A stretch of 64,000 nt of DNA from Emmonsiellopsis sp. PD_33 (GCA_032988165.1 JANTQF010000012.1:186001-250000); one strand, 5' to 3'; positions 1 through 10,859 are shown, counted from the stretch's first letter. Program-made: numbers and translations. The notes: generated by a model from the sequence alone, not told the origin.

Positions 1-228
1 AAAAAGGCCGCGGGAATTATTTGGTATAGTCGCTGTCATAGACGCCAAAAGCGCGGCAGATAAATCATGAAATCATACGGCGGCGGCCAGTACGGGAATC
101 CAGCGGGGCGGGTATCCAGACAAAATTCAAACCAAGAGCAGAATGTCCAAAACAGTATATTCACCCGTAGCTATACCCAATCCGCGAGTAACTCCAAAGA
201 CACCAACCAACGTCGATCAGGTGACTCC

Positions 229-3200
229 TCACCAATCCTGATTCGCAAGCTCATGTTCCCTCCTCCGCTCTTTTCTAATCTGCTCTCCAACAATTATGCT
301 GAACAGTCTCCTCAGAACCTCTTCCTCGCTCCATTCAACCTTTCCAGTCCCACCACGTCTCTTACTCCCATCAGCCAAGTCCTTTCTAAATTTATCCACA
401 ATGGCGATCTGGATTTCTGTAACCCGACGACTGTGTATGCCGTCTGCAGAAGCCATCATTTCGCCTAGCATTTTGTTTCGACTGGGAGATGGTGTATAGG
501 GGAATAAGCTGGGATGTTGTTTGGCTTTGTGATAGAGACGGCGCAAGGCGACATAATGGTCATCCGTAAAGTATCCTGAGATTGCGAGTGGTTTGCGTTG
601 CGAGGGTCGTTTCTTAATTTGCACTCGAGGTTTGGGAGCTGGGGGAGGGGAGAACTGGGTGCCCGTGTCGACCATGGTTGCCTTGGCAGGTATATGAACT
701 CGCCGTTGAATGGGAGAGGTGGGTTTGCTACTGGGTATATGGACTGGCTTTTGGATGGGAGAAGTGTGTTTGCTACTAGGTGAGCGGATCGGCTTTTGGG
801 CGGGAGAGACGCGTTGACTGTCAGATTGTGGTTGCTGTTCCTGCTCTACCGGCTTCCTGTCTAATTTCCTGGAAGAGGGTGTGGTCAGCCAAGTTGGCGC
901 CAGGTCAGTCAATCTGTTGAACCATGATGATGGAGGAGGTTCCTGCTGCTGTGGTTGTGCGGTAATTTGTGATTCAATAGCGGAGATTTCGTTATTCCGA
1001 TGCATTTGAGGCGTCATCGTGTGTGGTTCCGGCTGTATATTAACCTCCCCAGCATCGGACATATTTATTGGAGAGCCTGATGAGTCAGATGGGGGGTCGG
1101 GATAGTCGTCATCATCTAGAAGTTGTTCCGAATGTGTATGTAGATCCGAAGCTTGATGTTCGATGCCATCCCCCCGGTCCTTGGACGACTTCGATAGAGG
1201 GATCTCACTACCTTGGACATCAGAGACCTGGCTTTCCACGGACCCGTCATCAACAGATTGTTCGGATTCTTCATCTGTGTCTGAATGTCCATACTCGATG
1301 TCATCATGAAGGTGGTCAGAGGAGTGCATTGGAGAATGAACACTAGCCTCGTCCTGGGAAATATGGCTCTCGAGACGAGATATATCGGAGTGAGGTGGGC
1401 CAATCTGTCTGCGAGAAGAAGCTGCATGGGCAGGGCTGGATACGGTATTCTTGGGCGGCGACTGTTTGACGGTCTGATCACGTTCGGAGCTCAACACCTG
1501 GGGTGAATCATTGTCTTGCTGGTAGAATCTCCTCGTAGCACTTTCCGGTGTCCCCAGTAAAGACGAAAACTCGACATTTTCGTCCCTGAATTTCGCTGTC
1601 TGCGTTTTGCCGCCGGGAAGGATAGGGAAACTATCGCGTCGCGAGCCCCAGTATAACTCGGGGAGCGTTTCTTCGTCTTGGCTGAGTTCGACATCCTCTT
1701 TTCGTCTCCACGGGCTTGGGATCACTCTCCGAGGAGGCTTGAAAAGCTCATCTCGACTAATTTCAATGGAGGATGAGGGTTCTGATTGGCTTTCGGCATC
1801 CCTGGCCTCTTGCTGCCAGATATCTTCATAGTCCTCCGGTTCCTCCTCCTCGACCTGTTCCACGGGGCTGCCATGATCATAAGCATCCGCCGCATCCGTA
1901 GCTTCCACGGTCTGTACATGATCTGTTGTAGATCTCTCAGGAGTACTATTTTGAGTATCATCAATGACAATAACCTGGCTTGAATTGGCCTGCTGTATCT
2001 GCCGACTAATGGCCTCTCTTTCACGTTGCCATTCTGCTTGGCGTCGTGCCATTTCAGAACTTATTCTCTCTTGTGGAGATGTATGTGGTTGATTGGGTGT
2101 GCTTGCCGGTTGGGCTCCTGTCCGATCCGATCTCTCCTGGTGTACATGATCGTTTCGTGGCGACAGTGGCATCTCCCCACCGCCGGAACTGGGGAGGTTT
2201 GGATATAGCACGTCATTGCCGCTTTTAGCTGTGGGGGTACTTTGAGGTTCAGGGGTTTTGTTTTCGCTTTCAGCTTGCTTGCTCCTCCTACGTTCAGAGT
2301 CCTGAAGCCGTCTCGCTAGCTCTTCTCCAAATCGGAGGCCAGCACGCAATTCTCTTTGTGTCTCGACCCCCAGTCCTTGGAATAAATTGTCGAGTCGCTG
2401 TTTAGCAGCTTCTGCTTCGTCTATCCGGGCATGACCAGGACTTGAGAACGGACTTTGTAATTTTGAGTTTCTCCTTCTCCGCTGATTGAGTACCCCTTGA
2501 AGTGCAATTCCAGCCCTGATTACTCGTACCAACCTTACTAACCGTTTTCTCCCTAAAGAAGTCGACGGTTGAAGGGGAGGCGGCTGTTGCGGTGACGACA
2601 CAGGGGCTTTCGGGGTTTGGCGAAATCGAGGACTAGGGTTCGTCTGTCCTAGCAATTGAGACGCAGGTTGGAGTTGTTGAGGCAGAGATGCATTCATATC
2701 TTCACCATTAGGCGGGGCAGTCATGGTCTGCCTTTCGTCTCCCGGCTTGGGTTTTGAGGCGCTTAACATTACCCTTTTTATGGGGTTTTTTGTGCTGTTT
2801 ATCATACCCTGAACAGGGCCACTTTGAACTGAACTATTGGGTCGCTGCCTTGCTGATGGTAAGGTATCCAGTGATACCATGCTAAAGCCCTCACTTTCCA
2901 GAATGGAGTCAAATTCGCGGTGATGTTCAGTCGGATCCACCAAAGGAACAGCATGAGGCGCCGCTCCGTTTAGTTGCTTCTTCTGACCTGCAGAATGCTG
3001 GGTCCGGTTTTCCGGGGCACCTTCTTCGAGTAAGGAGGACGAGGTAGGAGTAGGGTATATTCTGAAATTGGGTCCGGGAGTGTGCCCTGCATTAATTGTA
3101 TTTTCAGGAGAGAGGCCGGTTGGGATATGGGGGGTAGGCGGGTTTGTAGGGGAGGATGAGTACGAGCGTTGATCTAATAACTGCTCATAATTCCCAACAG

Positions 3201-4023
3201 GGGAAGCAGGATTTCTGGCGCCGCTCCTTTCATTTGGAGTTGGGGAAGATCGATTATGGCTGACCTGGGGCCCGCCGTCAGGGCTGGGATCCAAAATATC
3301 AGGAAGTATATTATCCACTGCAGCATCGTCTGTTTCCACGCTATTCACGGCAATGTCGAAAAAGGGGTCATCTTCGCGCATCTTCTTTCTAACCGAATCG
3401 GCAAAGGACACTTTCTCAACTGCAACGTCCTCTTCCACCGATGGCAGACTCTTCCTAGGTCTCCCCCTCTTCTTCTTTTCGCCAGTGCCCGCATCACTGG
3501 ATGAGATTTCTGTCTTGGCTCTCCTCCCAGGTGTTGCAACCCGCTGCGACACGTCCGATTTGCCAGTGCGCCGTCTTTTAGGGGTAGGTTCTAACGATTC
3601 GTTTCCTCCCTTTAAAGGAACTTTGGTTGTCCTCCTTCCCTTCCGTCCTTTCTTCCCCGATCTCACACTACCAGGGCCATTTTCGTCGCCATCCTCTTGC
3701 TCCGCTTCGACTGTCACTCGAATTCTCCAGGGGCTGGTGTTGTCCGATTGTAGCGTCGTTGTCTTTGTCGGCGACAGCATGCGCTTGCCGCGAAACGCTC
3801 CGGACGGTGTGGACGGGAGGACAATGTCTTGGAATCTAATCGATTGCGCGCTTCTGTTGTCGGCCTTTGTAGGCGACTGCCGCCGCCTGGGGGTTCGGGA
3901 CTTCAGTGGCGACAGTCCGCTTTGACGGCGCAGAAATGGTTTGGTGGCCGAAGAGAGAATATATTCAGGATCGCCGGGATATCCCAAGGGATCGGGGGAA
4001 GAGCTGGTACTTCCGGTATCCAT
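229..4023 (-). CDS. AT-hook DNA-binding protein, largely disordered
   Basis: A single uninterrupted reading frame of 1264 codons starting at ATG 4023. Most of the protein is low-complexity and rich in Ser, Pro, Gln and charged residues. A canonical AT-hook (KKKRGRPRKSL) lies near residues 183-193, in a basic N-terminal third full of SP/TP sites. A helical, charged stretch sits at about 530-585. VIVIDDT near residue 683 resembles a SUMO-interacting motif. Two imperfect repeats built on SPIQ-(K/R)-x-VHIP occur near 1075-1110. The last 120 residues (about 1140-1264) are the only folded-looking part, with many aromatics and helices, and are probably the conserved domain. Minor-groove AT-DNA binding and nuclear location are inferred from the hook; the biological role is unknown. 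It is divergent from the aldose epimerase gene, with a 1.4-kb gap. Confidence 0.85.
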   Translation of the reverse strand: MDTGSTSSSPDPLGYPGDPEYILSSATKPFLRRQSGLSPLKSRTPRRRQSPTKADNRSAQSIRFQDIVLPSTPSGAFRGKRMLSPTKTTTLQSDNTSPWRIRVTVEAEQEDGDENGPGSVRSGKKGRKGRRTTKVPLKGGNESLEPTPKRRRTGKSDVSQRVATPGRRAKTEISSSDAGTGEKKKRGRPRKSLPSVEEDVAVEKVSFADSVRKKMREDDPFFDIAVNSVETDDAAVDNILPDILDPSPDGGPQVSHNRSSPTPNERSGARNPASPVGNYEQLLDQRSYSSSPTNPPTPHIPTGLSPENTINAGHTPGPNFRIYPTPTSSSLLEEGAPENRTQHSAGQKKQLNGAAPHAVPLVDPTEHHREFDSILESEGFSMVSLDTLPSARQRPNSSVQSGPVQGMINSTKNPIKRVMLSASKPKPGDERQTMTAPPNGEDMNASLPQQLQPASQLLGQTNPSPRFRQTPKAPVSSPQQPPPLQPSTSLGRKRLVRLVRVIRAGIALQGVLNQRRRRNSKLQSPFSSPGHARIDEAEAAKQRLDNLFQGLGVETQRELRAGLRFGEELARRLQDSERRRSKQAESENKTPEPQSTPTAKSGNDVLYPNLPSSGGGEMPLSPRNDHVHQERSDRTGAQPASTPNQPHTSPQERISSEMARRQAEWQREREAISRQIQQANSSQVIVIDDTQNSTPERSTTDHVQTVEATDAADAYDHGSPVEQVEEEEPEDYEDIWQQEARDAESQSEPSSSIEISRDELFKPPRRVIPSPWRRKEDVELSQDEETLPELYWGSRRDSFPILPGGKTQTAKFRDENVEFSSLLGTPESATRRFYQQDNDSPQVLSSERDQTVKQSPPKNTVSSPAHAASSRRQIGPPHSDISRLESHISQDEASVHSPMHSSDHLHDDIEYGHSDTDEESEQSVDDGSVESQVSDVQGSEIPLSKSSKDRGDGIEHQASDLHTHSEQLLDDDDYPDPPSDSSGSPINMSDAGEVNIQPEPHTMTPQMHRNNEISAIESQITAQPQQQEPPPSSWFNRLTDLAPTWLTTPSSRKLDRKPVEQEQQPQSDSQRVSPAQKPIRSPSSKHTSPIQKPVHIPSSKPTSPIQRRVHIPAKATMVDTGTQFSPPPAPKPRVQIKKRPSQRKPLAISGYFTDDHYVALRRLYHKAKQHPSLFPYTPSPSRNKMLGEMMASADGIHSRRVTEIQIAIVDKFRKDLADGSKRRGGTGKVEWSEEEVLRRLFSIIVGEQIRKERRREHELANQDW

Positions 4024-5388
4024 TGCGACTTGGGATAGACAGGCTTGAGGGGTTCATGTAGAGAAATATGTCGGGGGATGTGTTTCGCGATCAGGTCGTG
4101 TCGGACACCGAATGTCCACGGTATTGGACGCGCGCTACTCCATTAACAACAACAAATGTTGTGCCATAGATGCCAGTGGTTAAATAGGTCGATTGGCCGC
4201 CGTAGAAGTCAATTGCTTTGATACTCCATCGCAATCCAGTATCAATTCTTCCTCTCTCGCCCGTCGTGTTGCCATGTCGTGAAGGTGGCCCGTGCACTTT
4301 GTTTACCGGGCAGGCGGCGGGCCAGGAAAAACTATGATGCGTGCCAAGACCACACTGATAGATTGGGACTAGCGTAGGTGAGGGGCTGTTTCGCTGCCAA
4401 GAAAGCAAGTGGGGCGAGCCAATCGCGGCTGCCAGAATTTATGCTTGTTTTGATGCTTTTTTCTACTTCCTGCGACTTCCGGGCAGCTAAATAACAGTAT
4501 TGTTTACTTCTTCTGTTCTTCTTCTGTTCTTCTTCTTTTCTAGAACTTCGAGAAACACGCACTCGGGGCTGGGCTGCATTCAGGGGGTAATTCTGGGGTG
4601 TTGTGTCGGACTTATGTCCGCAGGAGCAGGTTGTATCGGCCTCCAATTCCGGTTAATAATGTAGCAGCAGATGCCGCTGGTTTTCCATCCCGGCCATGTT
4701 GACGATCTCAATTGCGGAGTAGCGATTCCAGCGAATCCCGTCGCCTGAACCCCTTCATGCTAACAAGGCGGCCCAAGCCATGGATCATTGCAGCCCGGAG
4801 AAACTATTCTGGTGCGGGAAATATACCTCAGAAAAACCTTCTGCTCCTCCGTTGAAGTGTGTTTTTTTCAAGTGCCGAGAGGATTCGAAGCAAGAAGGAA
4901 TCGGATGCTCATTTCTTGAGGCCAAATCGGGTATGCTCTGACTCTGCTGAAAATGCTGTTTGAACCAGGTTTGCTTACCCCTTTAACCAAGTATCACAAA
5001 GCCCATGATTCGTGGGCACGCACAAACGTTACATCATCTCGTCTTCTGTCTGGGCTTTGGCTTGGTTCTTCCAGAAAAACACCGAGACAGCGTGGCTGGG
5101 ATGCAAGCTTATTGGCATATTGCGATTGTTTAGCTAGCTTCACCCAATCATTACCCGGTCAGACTGCAAAAAGACTGTTCGTTCCGTGGTATCCCTGCAG
5201 CTCCCCTATGTCATTCAGCAATTGAGCTCCGGCTTCTCCGCCTGTGGAGGCAGGCTATGGCTCGCAGGAACCGCCTATATAAACACCTCCCACCCCCGTT
5301 TCGGTTTCCCGCCAGTGTGTCCTCCCCTCGGGTATTCAAAGTATACACCATAATAGCTCTTCTTGTCACCTTCGCCCTAGTTGCCCCA
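4024..5388. promoter_or_regulatory. Divergent intergenic/promoter region between AT-hook gene and aldose epimerase gene
   Basis: About 1.36 kb with no convincing gene. It contains a pyrimidine-rich TTCTTCTGTTC-type repeat at about 4505-4545 and, at the right end, a TATA box for the epimerase. Small open frames here show no coding character. Confidence 0.6.
5275..5283 (+). promoter_or_regulatory. TATA box of aldose 1-epimerase gene
   Basis: CTATATAAA at 5275-5283, about 110 bp upstream of the ATG at 5389. It lies inside the longest possible ORF, just after an ATG at 5257, so transcripts starting 25-40 bp downstream would exclude that ATG. This decides the start at 5389. Confidence 0.65.
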
Positions 5389-6639
5389 ATGTATATCAAT
5401 CCAGCCTTGCTTCTGGGCTCCCTGGTGTGGACATCCCCCGCTTTCGCCAAGTACCCAACACACGATTACCCAACACCCGAGGATCCATTGAAGCTGTACA
5501 CCATCTCTGCAGACGGCATCCAAGCATCGTTCATCCCTTACGGTGCCACTCTCACATCTCTGCTTGTCAATGACAAAGATGGGAAACAGCAAGACGTTGT
5601 TGTCGGTTACGATGACCCTAAGAAATACGTGACCGACTCTCAGACCAACCATACCTACTTCGGGTGCATTGTTGGAAGATATGCCAACAGAATCAAGAAC
5701 GGCAGCTTTGAGCTCGATGGCGTTACGTACGATATCACGAAGAATGAGAACAAGGACACCCAAACGCTCCATGGCGGAATTGTTGGCTATGACCAGCGTA
5801 ACTGGACGGTGGCGAACTACACCGACAACTCTATTACCTTTAGCCTTCTCGACACAGGCTTCGAAGGCTTCCCCGGTGACGTTATCACGTACGCTACCTA
5901 TACTGTCAGTGCCAACTCAACGGGGCCAAAACCTGTCACGCAAATGACAGCGAAAACTGTGTCAATTGCTTTGAATCACAAAACCCCCATTATGCTGGCA
6001 CATCATATCTACTGGAACCTGAATGCATTTAAGGAACCCAATGTGCTGGAGGACACAACTTTGCAATTGCCACTATCAAATCAGTTCATTGAAATTGATG
6101 GAAGTGCCATTCCGACTGGGAAAATTGCCGACGTGGCAACAGCGTACGACGGGGCTCTCGACTTCACGAAGCCAAAGCTCATCGGCAAAGATATCGAAGC
6201 CGCCAAGAACTGCGGGGCCAACTGCACCGGCTACGATAATGCATGGCTCATCAATCGTCCAACCAACATCTCCGATTGGACTTCGTCCCCTGAAACCATG
6301 GCTCTTGCCCTGAACATGTCTTCTAGCGCCACCGGTATCAGCATGACAGTCACCACGAACCAAAAGGCGATCCAGATATATAGCTGCAATAACCAGAACG
6401 GTACCATTCCCGTTAAACCGTCACAGGTTAAACGGAACGAGAAGGGAGGTGAACATGGCGGCCATCAGACTGCTGGCGGAGTTGATACGATTGACAAGTA
6501 CGGCTGCCTCGTCATTGAGACTGAAGGGTGGATTGATGCCATCAATTTCCCCCAGTGGAACCAGGACAACTACCAGATCTATTCACCCGCGACAGGGCCG
6601 GCTGTCAACTTGGCAACGTACGAATTCGGAACTATCTAA
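5389..6639 (+). CDS. Secreted aldose 1-epimerase (galactose mutarotase family)
   Basis: Catalyses interconversion of alpha and beta anomers of aldoses; this copy is probably extracellular. I take ATG 5389 (416 aa) rather than the in-frame ATG 5257 because a TATA box lies between them, and because MYINPALLLGSLVWTSPAFA is a clean signal peptide with an AFA cleavage site near residue 20. Family motifs are present: NHTYFGCIVGRYANRI (from about 86), LHGG with the catalytic-region His (about 127), HHIYWNLN (about 205) and the catalytic-Glu region VIETEGWIDAINFPQW (about 375). Several N-x-S/T sequons fit secretion. There are no introns. If the upstream ATG were used, the hydrophobic stretch would become a signal anchor. 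Fungal extracellular homologues are common; the true substrate is not shown by sequence. Confidence 0.9.
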   Translation: MYINPALLLGSLVWTSPAFAKYPTHDYPTPEDPLKLYTISADGIQASFIPYGATLTSLLVNDKDGKQQDVVVGYDDPKKYVTDSQTNHTYFGCIVGRYANRIKNGSFELDGVTYDITKNENKDTQTLHGGIVGYDQRNWTVANYTDNSITFSLLDTGFEGFPGDVITYATYTVSANSTGPKPVTQMTAKTVSIALNHKTPIMLAHHIYWNLNAFKEPNVLEDTTLQLPLSNQFIEIDGSAIPTGKIADVATAYDGALDFTKPKLIGKDIEAAKNCGANCTGYDNAWLINRPTNISDWTSSPETMALALNMSSSATGISMTVTTNQKAIQIYSCNNQNGTIPVKPSQVKRNEKGGEHGGHQTAGGVDTIDKYGCLVIETEGWIDAINFPQWNQDNYQIYSPATGPAVNLATYEFGTI

Positions 6640-7539
6640 GCGAAAGCGAACCGACGTGGACCGGTTTCTTCCAGGTCTGTCAGTGAGGGAGGGGCAGGAT
6701 GGGACTGGGAGTTAACGGAATCCCTTCTGTTTTTGTTTGATAAGTTCGATACACCAAGCAAGGCAAAAGTCTTTCAATTACATATTTACTACAATAGCAC
6801 TGAGCGGGCTTTTCTTCTTCTTCTTCTTCTTCTTCTTCTTCTCCTTAATTTCTTTTCGTGCTTAATTTCTTAGATGTAGATATATTACATACATCGCTGT
6901 AGGTAAATTTCCATGTTATCGTTAGTGTGATTTAATATTTAAATATAACTACTACGCTATTCAGGTTAAATAAATTCAAATGGTCAACATGCAGAGCTCT
7001 AAGATTCCATTTATAGCACAATCCGCTTTCAGCATCAACCCCCGCGAGAATCTTCACTGAATAAAGGAAAGTATTGTTTTAACGCATGATGTCATTATTC
7101 ACGTTAATACATAGATCACAGGATCAAGAGAGCGCTGGTATCCTCCTCCTATCTGCCATATCCGCCACTTCCAGAGTTCCCGCGAACCAACGTACGTGTC
7201 GGGACGATTCTCACGTTTTTCCCGAGTTTTTCCAAACCTTACCCGCTTAGAGAGACGCCATCTGCATAGGAATTTAATGGTTCAAGGATAGAAAAAAAAC
7301 TCGTTACTGAGAAAACATCTCGTTCCATTCGAAATCGGTTGGCAGGTGCTTGAATCTGTGAGGGTCATTGTATGTTAGCAGCCGTAAGGAGTATTGATGT
7401 ATTAGCTCGACGTCATAAAAAAAGAGTATAAATAAATACGGAGTACTCCAGATATAGATGCCTTCAAAGGTGGTGGTGGTAGGGGCCAAATGATAAAACA
7501 ATAAAACAAACCAGTGAACGTTAGACAAAGAAGGATAAT
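6640..7539. other. Convergent intergenic region
   Basis: 0.9 kb between two convergent genes, holding both 3' UTRs. It is AT-richer than the genes, with a TTC microsatellite. No gene or RNA was recognised. Confidence 0.5.
6811..6842 (+). repeat. (TTC)n microsatellite
   Basis: About ten uninterrupted TTC/CTT units in the 3' flank of the epimerase gene. Confidence 0.9.
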
Positions 7540-8145
7540 TCAATACAATAATCCCACTCTCTTTCTTCCACTCATGAATTCAACGTACATGTTTGGCATC
7601 TCCTTTGTCCCCGCCATCGTACACTTCAGAGCCACAATCCGCTCAATCTCCTGCAGGTGGAATGCCACATATCTCGCCAGCAGGTTTCGTGCATTGCGGA
7701 CCCCCTGGATCCGAGAACGGAGCTTCTCGGTCGAATGCCGCATGTCATCCTGGCCCTGGATATCTGTAAGGGTATATGATAGCTGCTCTATGGTCTCATT
7801 ATGATCTGCTAGTTCGCGCTTGATTCGGTCTAGCTGGCTCAGGTGGTAGTTTAGGATCCCCTCGAGCCTTCCAGGGTCCTGCGGGAGGACGTCACCGGGG
7901 GAGGTGAGCGGTGGCGGAGATGAAGACGGTGCACCACCACTTCGAGAGAAGTGCTCCAGGAAGGACATGAGATTGGTTTTGTGTTTGGAGCTCGGGGTTG
8001 AGTTGGTGCTTCCGGAGCTGGGGGTGCGGTTGAGGAGGTCGCCGGCGGAGCAGTTCCTGCGCAGGGGCGTGGACATTTGCGGCTTGGACGGGTTGCTCGA
8101 GGACGTTGAGCGGAATTTGTCTTTCAGGGAACTCATCCTGGACAT
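7540..8145 (-). CDS. Small coiled-coil protein of unknown function
   Basis: The frame is open further upstream, but the first ATG is at 8145, giving 201 aa (a second Met follows three codons on). The N-terminal half (1-95) is Ser/Thr/Pro-rich and basic, with SS, SP and TP sites. The C-terminal half (about 97-201) looks helical with heptad-like spacing (ILNYHLSQLDRIKREL, then LRSRIQGVRNARNLLARYV), suggesting a coiled coil. I do not recognise a family. It lies downstream of and on the same strand as ARP10, 0.55 kb away. The conserved-looking C-terminal half suggests a real gene rather than chance. Confidence 0.7.
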   Translation of the reverse strand: MSRMSSLKDKFRSTSSSNPSKPQMSTPLRRNCSAGDLLNRTPSSGSTNSTPSSKHKTNLMSFLEHFSRSGGAPSSSPPPLTSPGDVLPQDPGRLEGILNYHLSQLDRIKRELADHNETIEQLSYTLTDIQGQDDMRHSTEKLRSRIQGVRNARNLLARYVAFHLQEIERIVALKCTMAGTKEMPNMYVEFMSGRKRVGLLY

Positions 8146-8697
8146 CGCTGTTGAACGGGGCTGAGTCAAGATATATATCCGAATGGAAGGAGGAGTGGTT
8201 TTGGAGTGAAAGTCATAGCAGGGGGTTTGGGCAAGTCTTCGTCGCCACGGATAGAACGTTGGGGAATCTGCAAGGAGAGTATAGGAGATAGAACACTATT
8301 CTGATGTGCTGAGAAGGGAGATGACTGTGCAAGGATTGGTTTCGCCATCATTGTGTTGTTGGGCTTGAAAGAAATGGAACTGTCCGGATTCACAACCGCT
8401 TGGTGGACTGAGGAGTCACAAAGAAGGATATGATACAAACAATATGTGCTTGACTTGAAGCTCTCATGACAAAAGAATGATTTCAAGCTAAATTGCATTC
8501 ACAGAAGGGTATCAGTACATTGCAGAGATCTTTGCTAAGCTATAAAGAAAGAACGCCGTGGTATATTCCCATCGTGGGCTGAAGCTTAGAGAAACTTCAT
8601 GAAAAAAAAAATAACCCTTACCATCGACAATAAGGCTATATGTCTAGATCCCAAAAACCAGGTATATCAGGAGACGACCAGTTCCCCCCTTGGAGTA
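8146..8697. other. Intergenic region between ARP10 and the coiled-coil gene
   Basis: 552 bp holding the ARP10 3' end and the promoter of the next minus-strand gene. Nothing specific was recognised. Confidence 0.5.
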
Positions 8698-10398
8698 TTA
8701 GCCCCATTCCCCAAGCGTCCAGCTAGATCTTTCTCCCCCGGATCTCCCGACTCCAGGTCCATATCCCGATCGTCTGTCTGGTATGGCGCTGAGGTCCGAG
8801 TCGCGGCTTGCTCCAGCAAGACCATGTTGTAAAAATTTCTCTCTCTCGATTTCGACAACCCCCCTTACTTTAAGGCTGGCCACCAAACTAGCCCCCGCCC
8901 AGGGCCCGAGAGATTCGACTTGGCGAAGAATTCCTTGAGTATATGGTGTTGCATCTTTGTTGGCCCGTTCCAACTTTTCGTCAATGGGGTTGGAGGCCGG
9001 TTCGGACTGCTCGTCCATTTTGGGTTCCGTTGCTGGGGAGGAGCCGCCCGGTCGCTGTTGGTTTATGGGAATTTCCTTGAGCTGGCTTGTTTTTGACTTA
9101 ACAATCTTGCCTCTAACAGGGTCCCAGCCATGCTGATTCAGGAGGCAGTCTACTCCATCAAGTATTCTCCGCCGAACACCAGGTATATTTGAACCGCCGC
9201 CGATAAATATGATTCGTGACATGCATGCGCCACGAATATCAGGGGGGAGAGCGAGGAGAGCGAGGTAAACCAGAACATCGAGCGGCATTTCTTCGTCATC
9301 TAGCTCCCTCGGGTCGAGGCCTCCTGCAAAAAAGGTCTGCTCCACTGGCTCCGAGAATTTCGCGAATGGAACTTCCATGTCTGCGGCGGCATCCCCTAAA
9401 GGTGACGGTAGAGATATTGTGGAATTCGATAGGTGGTTATCAGGAGGTTGATCCGTATCCTCAGTCTCTGGGGTAGATCTCAGAGAGGTTTCATGTTCAA
9501 ACTGTCCAGCACCCTTGCACCATGCCATCCGCGTTGTTATCTCCTCACACCACTCGAAGTTTACGGATATCGTATCATCGTCATTATCAGTTTCGTCTTC
9601 AGTCTCTTTCCCCATTTTCGAAAGGAAGGATGCCATCCTATGCATCAGCGATTTCATAGAACGGGTACTTCGTCTAGAGTGTATTTCTCGATATTCGTAA
9701 AGCCCAGTAACAGTGGTTTCCGCCCATCCAATATCAACAACCAGGGCTGACCTTAACCCGGCCGAAGCAGCCGCCATAGCAGCAGAGGGCAGTAGGGTTA
9801 CGCCAGGATACCTCCAGCGATTGAATATAGTCGAGAGGAGCGACGAAAGCAAAGGATGAGGGACAACAGAGGGCAGGACAATAACCAACCGAGAAGACCC
9901 AGCATCTGTAAGTAGATACTTGTTGTAAACTTCCCGAATAGCTCGTTCAATTTTATCCTCAAACAGTCCAATGTCAAAATCTCGAATATCCATACTCCAA
10001 AGTTCGTGTCCTTTTGTCCATTCATCCACGTTTTTGAATGTTTTCTTTGAGTCCGTCCCTTCGTGTCCATTGCTATTTATCCACCCCCTATAGTCTCCAA
10101 CCCTTCGTGCCTCTTCAGGGCCGAAACTAGTCACGCAGACTGGAGTACTGTCGCCTTCGAAGCCGGCACGGAAATATCTCGAGCCCAACTCAAATATAAC
10201 CGCATCTTCTTCATGCCGAAAGGAGGAACCGGGCGAGGAAGATCCGCCGGTGTATGGTGGCAGTCCTTGTCGCTGCTGAGGGGTATGCGGAGAACCGGTA
10301 AGGGGTTGACGGCTCTGGCGGAGGTTAGACCGAATTGAGGCTGCATTTGTAACGGATGATCGGCGATCAAATGCAGAGGATGAGGATGCCGTAGCCAT
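8698..10398 (-). CDS. ARP10: Actin-related protein 10 (dynactin pointed-end subunit, RO-7-like)
   Basis: 566 aa, single exon, ATG at 10398. The first about 60 residues are Ser-rich and disordered. The actin fold then starts with DAVIFELGSRYFRAGFEGD (about 66), the phosphate-1-type strand. Later come VVDIGWAETTVTGLYEYR and IIFIGGGSNIPGVRRRILDGV (about 396), the adenosine-binding strand of actin folds. The catalytic loop residues of true actin are not evident, as expected for Arp10. It is longer than animal ACTR10 (about 417 aa) because of the N-terminal tail, an acidic insert and a Gly/Ser-rich C-terminus, which fits filamentous-fungal RO-7 proteins. Known role: caps the Arp1 filament pointed end of dynactin with Arp11/p62/p25/p27, for dynein-driven nuclear and vesicle transport. 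Shares a 461-bp divergent promoter with YEN1. Confidence 0.85.
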   Translation of the reverse strand: MATASSSSAFDRRSSVTNAASIRSNLRQSRQPLTGSPHTPQQRQGLPPYTGGSSSPGSSFRHEEDAVIFELGSRYFRAGFEGDSTPVCVTSFGPEEARRVGDYRGWINSNGHEGTDSKKTFKNVDEWTKGHELWSMDIRDFDIGLFEDKIERAIREVYNKYLLTDAGSSRLVIVLPSVVPHPLLSSLLSTIFNRWRYPGVTLLPSAAMAAASAGLRSALVVDIGWAETTVTGLYEYREIHSRRSTRSMKSLMHRMASFLSKMGKETEDETDNDDDTISVNFEWCEEITTRMAWCKGAGQFEHETSLRSTPETEDTDQPPDNHLSNSTISLPSPLGDAAADMEVPFAKFSEPVEQTFFAGGLDPRELDDEEMPLDVLVYLALLALPPDIRGACMSRIIFIGGGSNIPGVRRRILDGVDCLLNQHGWDPVRGKIVKSKTSQLKEIPINQQRPGGSSPATEPKMDEQSEPASNPIDEKLERANKDATPYTQGILRQVESLGPWAGASLVASLKVRGVVEIEREKFLQHGLAGASRDSDLSAIPDRRSGYGPGVGRSGGERSSWTLGEWG

Positions 10399-10859
10399 AT
10401 TGACTGATTGTTCCTCGGTGTCGTGGGGGAGGATGTCGGTTCACCGTCACTGATGGAAGTGTAGAATTGGAAGTATGGTGGGCTTCTTCCGTTGTTTCAG
10501 CACATTGTCAGATACAGTCCATCGCCGTCGCTATCCGACATCCCCAGCCGCCGAAAACTATGCAGACGAGGTTTAGCGAGGGGCACCAAAGTCCAACAAT
10601 GTTCGCTATATAAACTGTTTTTGTCCGCAGGTTGGGTGGAATTCGCGACCACGTGATTTCGCGGCTCTGTCGTGAAGCCAAGCTTCCTCACAACACGATA
10701 ACAAAACATGAAACATGACGCTGAAGCCAGCAAATATCTGACTGCCTTTTGGACGTCTGTGTCTTGATGGTCAGATAGTTACCTTTTTTTGGGGATTACT
10801 ATGAATTTTGTATAGTGAACAGCTCTTCCAGGAGGTACAGAGGTGCCTCTTAGGCTTGA
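10399..10859. promoter_or_regulatory. Divergent promoter ARP10 / YEN1
   Basis: 461 bp between start codons. Contains CACGTG at 10650-10655 and a five-codon upstream ORF starting ATG 10801 before the YEN1 start. Confidence 0.55.

Noticed and set aside
3353..3925. 190-codon plus-strand ORF
   Set aside because: Lies fully opposite the AT-hook gene; low-complexity antisense frame without a recognisable domain.
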